Notes under the pieces: generated by a model
Database searches by the model: none
Seen by the model: only the letters and a program-made list of their open reading frames with translations
What the model was told of the DNA's origin: nothing
Assembly (NCBI GenBank): GCA_017591395.1
Contig: WEDG01006452.1
Span: forward strand, 1 to 64,000
DNA length: 64,000 bases
DNA from: Schistocephalus solidus
Lineage: Eukaryota; Platyhelminthes; Cestoda; Diphyllobothriidea; Diphyllobothriidae
Direction: 5' to 3'
Shown: positions 57,751-64,000 of the stretch, piece after piece
How the letters are laid out: each line of letters starts with the position of its first letter
Position numbering within the stretch: position 1 is the stretch's first letter
Made by a program: the position numbers and the translations under genes

Positions 57751-57994
57751 TTATTAGTGTGTGGTCAGTCCTTTCAAGAATATGTGTCGTTTCACGACTT
57801 CAAATAATTCTTTATGCTAAGAGTGTTGTGAATGCAGTTAATATGGGATGTCAGCCCTATTTTTGACTTACTTCTTGACACTATAGCACTTTGTGCATAT
57901 CACACCCTTTCCGATAAATTGGCCTTAGTATATGCTAAACTTCGTATGTGAAAATATATTGAAGTAATTGTTAATTTCTTCAAATGTCCTACAG

Positions 57995-58111
57995 TTTGTG
58001 GATCCGCGTCTTGGGTTGGATTCAGTTCCAGTGGATGCCAGGGCCTATTCTGAATATTTGGAAGATCTCTGCTCAAAGTATTGCCTACTAAATACAAACT
58101 GTTGTCCAGTG
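57995..58111 (+). CDS. NWD2-like protein, exon 3
   Basis: The exon lies between cctacag and gtaggt, is 39 codons long and begins FVDPRLGLDSVPVD, equivalent to the VVDMRWGV strand and turn of this family. The Trp usual there is replaced by Leu. It includes a helix (YSEYLEDLCSKYCLL). The intron before it is about 5 kb and holds the GIY-YIG fragment and other repeats. Confidence 0.82.
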
Positions 58112-58457
58112 GTAGGTATCTTCGAGTCACTATGTACTGTTGAATATTTCTTACTGGTAACTAAACAAGCTAACCAGTAGGTTCTTTTATAAAATACTCG
58201 TTTTGACGAATGTGTTCGCAGTTTAAAATTTAGATGGTGAAGTGGCAGCCAACACCGACAAGTGGCAAAGGAGAGTTCAAAAGATGTGCCTTGATATCTT
58301 TCCATAAAACCATATTTTTTTGGCGCTGGTTCTATTATGTCCAATGTGTTATTAAATTATTCTTGGTATTTCATTAAAAGGGTTTCCCCATAGCGTATTA
58401 AAACGTATATACATATTTTCCTTAATAACCTAATTAAAGTATAGCATCTTTCTGCAG

Positions 58458-58673
58458 ATACTACTTGGACAAAAGTATGGGGCACCCCTCTTGCCTCTGC
58501 GAATACCAAATGACATTTTCTCGACCTTGAGGAAGCGATGGACTCAACCAAAAGGGGACAATTTTCTAAATATGTTCAAGGATACCATCTTCCTGGACGA
58601 TTGGTACATGCCATGTCTTGAGGAAGAATCCGACACAGAATGGTTACTACGTTCACACAGTATTTTTCTAAAG
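58458..58673 (+). CDS. NWD2-like protein, exon 4
   Basis: Bounded by ttctgcag and gtcagt, its 72 codons begin ILLGQKYGAPLLPLRIPNDI, the very distinctive LGxKYG..P+P..I segment of NWD-type proteins, followed by a DDWYMP block like their EWY..D..vP region. This is the strongest family evidence in the gene. Confidence 0.87.
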
Positions 58674-58963
58674 GTCAGTCATAATTTTTGGTGAAAGAAC
58701 TCAGTATCTTGTAAATAAGTTTGCAAACTACGAACGCTACTGTGTTAATATTCAGCCATTAGTCTAATATCCCGAGATAGCGAGATGAGGAAATGTCAGC
58801 CCTAGCCGTACAGCGCTGCCTCATGTGGGTTTTATAGAAGAGGCATAGATTACAGGGATGCCGTCGGCTGCCTTCCTTCCAAAATAAAACCATTTTTTCC
58901 TATTTCGTTCAAAGGTTTATTTTCCCCCTCTAGTTGGAAGCCTGATTTTCATTTACATAACAG

Positions 58964-59108
58964 GAGATGTCTAACCGGTCAGCTGGTGGAACCAATAAGT
59001 ACATTCAGCGTGAGAAAATCTTCCGGCGTATATTGTATCACCTATTCTCTCTCTGTGAAAAAGAGGAACTTATTGAAGCCGGATCAACAGCGAAATATAT
59101 GAAATTTG
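58964..59108 (+). CDS. NWD2-like protein, exon 5
   Basis: This exon follows a cataacag acceptor and ends before gtaaac (phase 1). It encodes a helical stretch (KIFRRILYHLFSLCEKEELI) matching the position of the helices upstream of the NACHT domain. No continuation into the NACHT domain is seen in the window with confidence. Confidence 0.7.
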
Positions 59109-59765
59109 GTAAACGAAGTATTAGTTTGTGCCTCGTATGTTAACTGTTTTTTTTTTCTATACCAGTTGATAAGGAAGCAGGGTCGGTAAAGTCCCTCTCT
59201 TGTCATAACAGATAGGCTGTGATTTGTTCCTCTGCCACGTTCGGTCCTGTTAAAATGTTAGCATGTCTCGACACTAGATTACGCGCAGAGCTTTAGGCTG
59301 CTAAAAAAAAACCGACTCTTTAGAACACAGAAAAGCCTGTAATAGGTTTGTGAACAAAATTGCTGTGCACCGGTTCGCTCCGAACGTAAAAAAGCCTCTG
59401 AAATAAAAATTTCCTATCAATTCCATGTACTTTGCACGTCTTTTATTTATTCCTTGTGAGCTCCGGTTATAACTTCGCCGGCCGTGGGTGCCACATAATG
59501 GGGCACTAAAAGCAGCGCAACTGATAGCACATTTAAATAAGGATGAGTCCAGCTAAAATTTCATTAAAATATACTAGTTTATGGGTAAATGCAAGAGCCA
59601 ATTGTTTTGGCAGACTAGGAGGAAGTAAGTAGTGCTTGTTCACGAGCAGACTGGGGAACTCGTTTAATTTTTAATCATCTTGTTGCCAAACCACAAGTAA
59701 AGCAAACAAACCTGATCTACCCGCTGCTCCATACAATGGAAACTAGAAGAAGTTGGTGCCGACGA
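59109..59765. other. Intron or intergenic, no gene seen
   Basis: No supported frame or repeat. Confidence 0.4.
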
Positions 59766-59769
59766 CAGC

Positions 59770-60205
59770 TTCTTCTGCACCGGACCTTCGAAGATAAGGG
59801 GCAGGACTATGGCGCACCCGACATTAGATTGACCGTCAGCGTTGACGAGGGCCACCGTGTGCTCCACAGAACGGCGGCGCATAGACGGTGGCTTGAACGT
59901 GAATGAGATTATATTGAGAGTAGACTTGTGCTGCGACTACCGTACTCCTTCCTCCCTCCCCACCTGAGTCCGGTGTCGTGACCAAGTCCAGAAGACCGGA
60001 GGCGGGAGAGGGTGCAGGCGGCTGGTGCGGCCGGAGACGTCCCTAGGCGTATCACCACACCTGGCTCGGATCACACGGAGTGGGAGTGCCATAAAGGCTA
60101 CATTACTAAGGAGTCATTGCAGCCTGACTCTCAGTCAACCAGTCACCCTCTTCACAGAAACACATACCAGGATGACTGTCTGGTTCTTGGTATCCCGTCA
60201 GTTGG
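59770..60205 (-). repeat. Dispersed repeat R1, copy 12
   Basis: This inverted copy has the gaccgtcagcgttgacgag, ggtggcttgaacgtgaat and ggagtgggagtgccataaag blocks in R1 order. Confidence 0.75.
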
Positions 60206-60259
60206 AGCACCATCTGCTATTAAGAATGGTTTTGTGAGACACCTGTCCTCCTCCCGCAG

Positions 60260-60459
60260 GGAACGAACGATCGTCAGGAAAGAGGAGTGATGGGAAAACA
60301 TCATTAGTAGCTGTGTTTGTTCTGCTGAAGGTTGGCAAATTAATTGCACTTGTTGACTTCAATACCCTACTAGCTGAGATGGCACGTGAGCTACACGGCA
60401 CCATGGCATCGAGAGCTGCACTGGCCGAAGACAACAAGGATGCACTCTCATTCCAATCG
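60260..60459 (+). CDS. Exon-like ORF, possible sixth exon of the NWD2-like gene
   Basis: A strong polypyrimidine acceptor (tcctcctcccgcag) and a gtatga donor bound 200 nt that read in one frame for 66 codons, including VFVLLKVGKLIALVDFNTL and a helical MARELHGTMASRAAL part. The phase (two bases completing a codon) fits exon 5. However, I see no clear similarity to the NWD2 region expected there, so it may belong to another gene or be chance. Confidence 0.35.
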
Positions 60460-60662
60460 GTATGATCAACGGGATGTGCCGCATACAGATGCAAGTGATG
60501 AAGGCGAAGACGTACACGAATAAAGGTAGTAAATGGATAAAAAAACAGATCATTCAGATTAAGTCTTTGCAGGACTGGTTCGATATCCACCATGCAGCAA
60601 TACATTCACTGTGTTCGTAGAAAAACAAACTACAACAGGATAATTTTATTTTAAATCGGTAA

Positions 60663-60900
60663 GACAAACAGCCCGTGGCTCAATTATTAGACTATTGAAC
60701 TTCTGATCAACAATTCATGGGCTTGAGTATCGGTGGTGCACCATCTTGGGCTGGGTATGACTGGCTGCTGACGGATAATGAGTTAGAAATAACCATTCCC
60801 GTCTCTTGCGACTTTGTTGGTTATGTTATTCCGCCTATCCGCTGTTCGGCTGCTGGCGGGGCTCTAGAGTTTGCCCCAGGACAGATGGGGACGAGTAAGT
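60663..60900 (+). repeat. tRNA-derived SINE-like element
   Basis: The head gcccgtggctcaattattag resembles box A of the SINE near 25 kb, and the body includes gctgggtatgactggctgctg. The box B equivalent is degraded (gggcttgagt). Confidence 0.55.
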
Positions 60901-60904
60901 TCCG

Positions 60905-62325
60905 TTAGCGATCGGTAAGCTTTCATCAACGAACACGCTACTTTATTGACAGTGCTCACACTAATAAAGCCGTTTCTTACGATGTTGAAACCAAGTTTAA
61001 CAAAGGCTCGTGGAGCTGCCAAATAATCGGTGAAATTGCGAGGAAGATTAAGAGCCTCCTGGCAACCATCATGGGGATCTAGGACTCGCGATTCATTGAA
61101 ATGGTGTCACTGCCCACTCAAAGGGAGCAACGATCATTAAGAGGGAATCACAGATTTTGCTGCACTAAGCCAAAGCGTGCAGAGAAATCCCCGGTTGAAG
61201 ATTCCTTAATGTCGTGGGGCAGACTCCACGAAACTGAAATCGATGCAGACCTCGACTGTCCGCTCTCGCTGTAAGGAACCAGTGAAGAGGTGCAACAAGG
61301 GCGTGGCAGGAGAAAACTGGGTGCCAATTTAGTTCCATATGCGAGAGGGGGACTGCAAATTCACCAATAAGCTCTACTCACTCTTTTTGTGGCTATGGAA
61401 ACGCAGTCATCGGCAAAAATCACCAGGAAATCTAATTTCTCAGAATTGCTGACAGAGATATCACCTGTACACACACCTGGACACAGCCAACCAGCATGCA
61501 TTCTTCAAATCATGCTGAAGGTGCGATGGTCTTAGAGACCCACGCAGCTGCGGAGATGAGGGCTTCCAGCACTCGGTATTCGCAAATGACTGCGCTCAAC
61601 ACTGCTACGGAGAGGGGCACGCGCTGGTGTTAAGTTCACTTCGTTATGCATCAATCAGCGTCAAATAGTGACTGCAACGAACCCGTCACCGAGAACAGTG
61701 AAACTCGCTTCGCATCTGCAAAAAATTTGGCATACTTGGAGAATAACATTTTAGTGAAAAATCAAGATTGAGGATAAAAGCAACCAATGCATCTGCCAAG
61801 TCAGTCAGGCTTTTTCTTGGCTGTGGCACTCACCTTGGAACTGCAGAAACATCCTAATTAGCCTGGAAGTAAAATACGGTGTTGTCGTTCTGACTAAGCT
61901 CTTTTGCGGCACGGAAACGGAACGAAAACTACGCACGAACAGGCAACTTCCTATACCTTAGTTATCTCCACAGAATTTATAATGTGAAGCGGGAGGTGCG
62001 GATCCCGGAAAGGGAAGTCTTTGGAAGAAGGAGCTCGATCCGCGTCTAAGTTATTTCCAGGCAGGTGCGATTGAAAGTCATAAGCAATCAACGTTGCCAA
62101 CACATCAGCCTTGTCAAATTATATACAAGCTTAGTATTGCAGGGCATCTCCGGAGCAATTGCAGGACAACATGAATACCCGACCTTTCACAGGACAAAAG
62201 GTCGCTACTGAAAGCACACCTCCAACCTGTCGTCATTGCGACATTGCGTTGTAATCTGGGTATGCGTTGGTTAGACAGGTTTGCATAAGTAAAGTCGAAG
62301 AAGGCTGTCTGTTAGCCGGAATAAT
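60905..62325. other. No gene seen
   Basis: Several short frames only. None shows a domain or splice context. Confidence 0.45.
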
Positions 62326-62526
62326 GGTCTTATTCGTCTGAGCTATCGAACGCTTCCTGGAGTCCATTGTCAGAGATAAAATGGCGACAAAAACCAGCAA
62401 CAGTTACAGGGAGCAGGGGCCAATCAGATACCAGTGACGCCAGTCCGGAATTGACTGCGCAGGGCCTTGTATGGCGGCGCAAGATCGATAAATCGATCGA
62501 TTGAGTTCTCATCAGAGGCTCAGGCT

Positions 62527-62742
62527 TCAATCAATTCTCGGCTTGCCTTGTTTCTGGCGTGGGCGATTATCTTCATGGCTGCGAAGTGAAAACTCGTGAC
62601 TCGTTTTGCAGATGTGGGCAGCCACTTGTGATAAGCCGTCAACCCATCTCAGAGCCCGTAAGAGCAATAAGAACACCGCCAGGGCACAAAGGACACCCAC
62701 AGTCAAGAATGTATGCACACTGCCAAAGCGTCCATATTTCAT
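62527..62742 (-). CDS. Hypothetical small membrane ORF, 71 residues
   Basis: The ATG at 62742 opens 71 codons: a short N-terminus (MKYGRFG), one strong hydrophobic helix (FLTVGVLCALAVFLLLL) and a polar, basic tail. It could be a signal-anchor protein. I do not recognise it and see no supporting neighbours; another minus-strand frame (62330-62530) follows directly, which may mean both come from an unrecognised repeat. Confidence 0.25.
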   Translation of the reverse strand: MKYGRFGSVHTFLTVGVLCALAVFLLLLRALRWVDGLSQVAAHICKTSHEFSLRSHEDNRPRQKQGKPRID

Positions 62743-62749
62743 GCGCACA

Positions 62750-64000
62750 TTATAGCAATGTGAAAATGGATTTAGCCACTTACGAACCCACCATAGCGTG
62801 ATTAAGAGCCGGTTTCAGGAGTTCTCATCGATGCCTGCTATGAACGTCCTTCAGTCATCTCATTGGCCTATTTGGTCATCAGCGTATAAAAAATGACATT
62901 TAGTAAAATGAATCAGGTGGTCTCTCTCTTCTATCACACCCTGCATATGCGTGCCAAAAAAGTAATTAGAGGATGTACATCGACCTATCCGGTCGCTTGC
63001 ATGGACGTGTCACCTAAAATTAAACATCATACATAACTCATAGAACACTTATGTGAAGTAATTTGTCAACGTTTGTATACTGGCTGAAGCGTTATATGTT
63101 AAAATTTTGAAATATTAATTACGCGCATCTTGATGAGCACTCATCATTTGAAGTGGAGGACTAACGCACGTGCAGCAAGCACAGGAGAAGGCTTTCACAC
63201 AATGTCGGCCCCTGCTCCCGATTTCGTCGCCATTCTCCAGACAGGCCACAGGAAACGGACATTGAGCAGTTTGCAAATTTGACGCTTGATAGAAGGATTG
63301 GGTATTCTTTTAAAATGGTGATCCAGCTGCAATGATTCCCGCATACTGTGTCTTTCATCGTACACATTACCTCCATGAAATCGGCGCGCTTTTGAGGCGC
63401 ACTAAGGACGGCTAAGTAATGTCATGTCCGTCAGCAGGCACGATCTCCTTCTCAGTCATTCTAACCCGAACAAGCTCTGAGATAAATGGGAGGGAAAAGA
63501 GTGAGAGAGAGAGAGAGAGAGAGAGGGTTGATCTACTTTGGATCTAGTGCTTCATTCCTAGAATCGGCTATTCGTAGAATCAGCAATGTGTGCCTTGCAC
63601 TTATCACAGCGAGTCATCAACCATGGCACGGGAGACCGTTGATTGGCAGAGTGACTAGGTCCTAATCAACACTGAGGATGTGGTTAACGTATGACTCTAA
63701 TTATACTCCTGCGTTACGTGGAACCCGGAACCCCCGGCATGAAGATTGGTAAGTGCGGATATAGGAACTTGGTCATGAACCGCATGCGTAGATGGACTAC
63801 TAAACTTTATTAACCCCTGCGCTGGCGCCTAATTCCATTCATCTTGACTTTATTTTGTTGCCAAAGCACGGTGAGAGTGGGAGGAAATTGAGGTGGTCCC
63901 CTCGACATCCACTTCATGGGGCCATAATGAACATTACCAATCGCGTCCAGGTCGATTTGACCTCTTATAACTTTATTCAGTCGCAAAATTGATATACACT
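62750..64000. other. No gene seen; short (GA)n tract
   Basis: A (GA)n tract of about 25 bp lies at 63502-63527. No supported coding frame is present to the window end. Confidence 0.5.

Overview
The window is eukaryotic and repeat-dense, and it most likely comes from a flatworm, probably a diphyllobothriidean tapeworm (Spirometra / Dibothriocephalus / Schistocephalus group). The best evidence is a family of RTE-like non-LTR retrotransposons whose reverse transcriptase runs on into C2H2 zinc fingers. From memory, I associate this type with that tapeworm group. CR1-like, Penelope-like and Ty3/Gypsy-like elements are also present, together with dispersed telomere-like repeats and a candidate very short intron. 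No database search was possible, so the taxonomy is an inference. No bacterial, plasmid or CRISPR signature is present.

Host genes are few and split into exons. An exon at 855-1374 (+) encodes the cytosolic N-terminal domain of an anoctamin-8-like protein. Five phase-compatible exons between 49728 and 59108 (+) encode the N-terminus of an NWD2-like protein (a DUF4062-type region upstream of where a NACHT domain would lie); their introns hold transposon debris. A compact pair on the minus strand at 27705-28369 consists of a 110-residue two-helix membrane protein and an upstream, possibly spliced, 96-residue ORF whose stop codon overlaps its start. Other exon-like ORFs are listed at low confidence.

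Mobile elements by region: 54-5700 holds several copies of a dispersed repeat (R1) that often ends in (GT)n. 8570-10200 holds three copies of a roughly 350-bp repeat (R2). 10880-12205 holds a duplicated unit with long (ACT)n arrays. 14386-18685 (-) is a nearly full-length CR1-like element with ORF1, endonuclease and RT. 20450-23110 (-) and 31392-33358 (+) are two degraded Ty3/Gypsy-like copies in inverted orientation. 33865-36665 (-) is a Penelope-like element with a GIY-YIG domain and a hammerhead-like motif in its terminal repeat. 38175-42410 (-) is an RTE-zinc-finger element whose central 1.6 kb is CR1-like instead of RTE-like. 42595-46960 (-) is a fuller RTE-zinc-finger copy. 47215-48090 holds two more R1 copies. 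51215-51895 is a third RTE-zinc-finger fragment.

The elements appear related in function. The last ~150 bp of R1 matches the 3' tail of the RTE-zinc-finger copy, which suggests that R1 is a non-autonomous element moved by that machinery. All autonomous elements here carry stops or frameshifts and look inactive. The remaining DNA (5.7-8.1, 12.8-14.4, 19.0-20.4, 23.1-24.8, 28.4-31.4 and 60.9-64 kb) shows no gene I can support.
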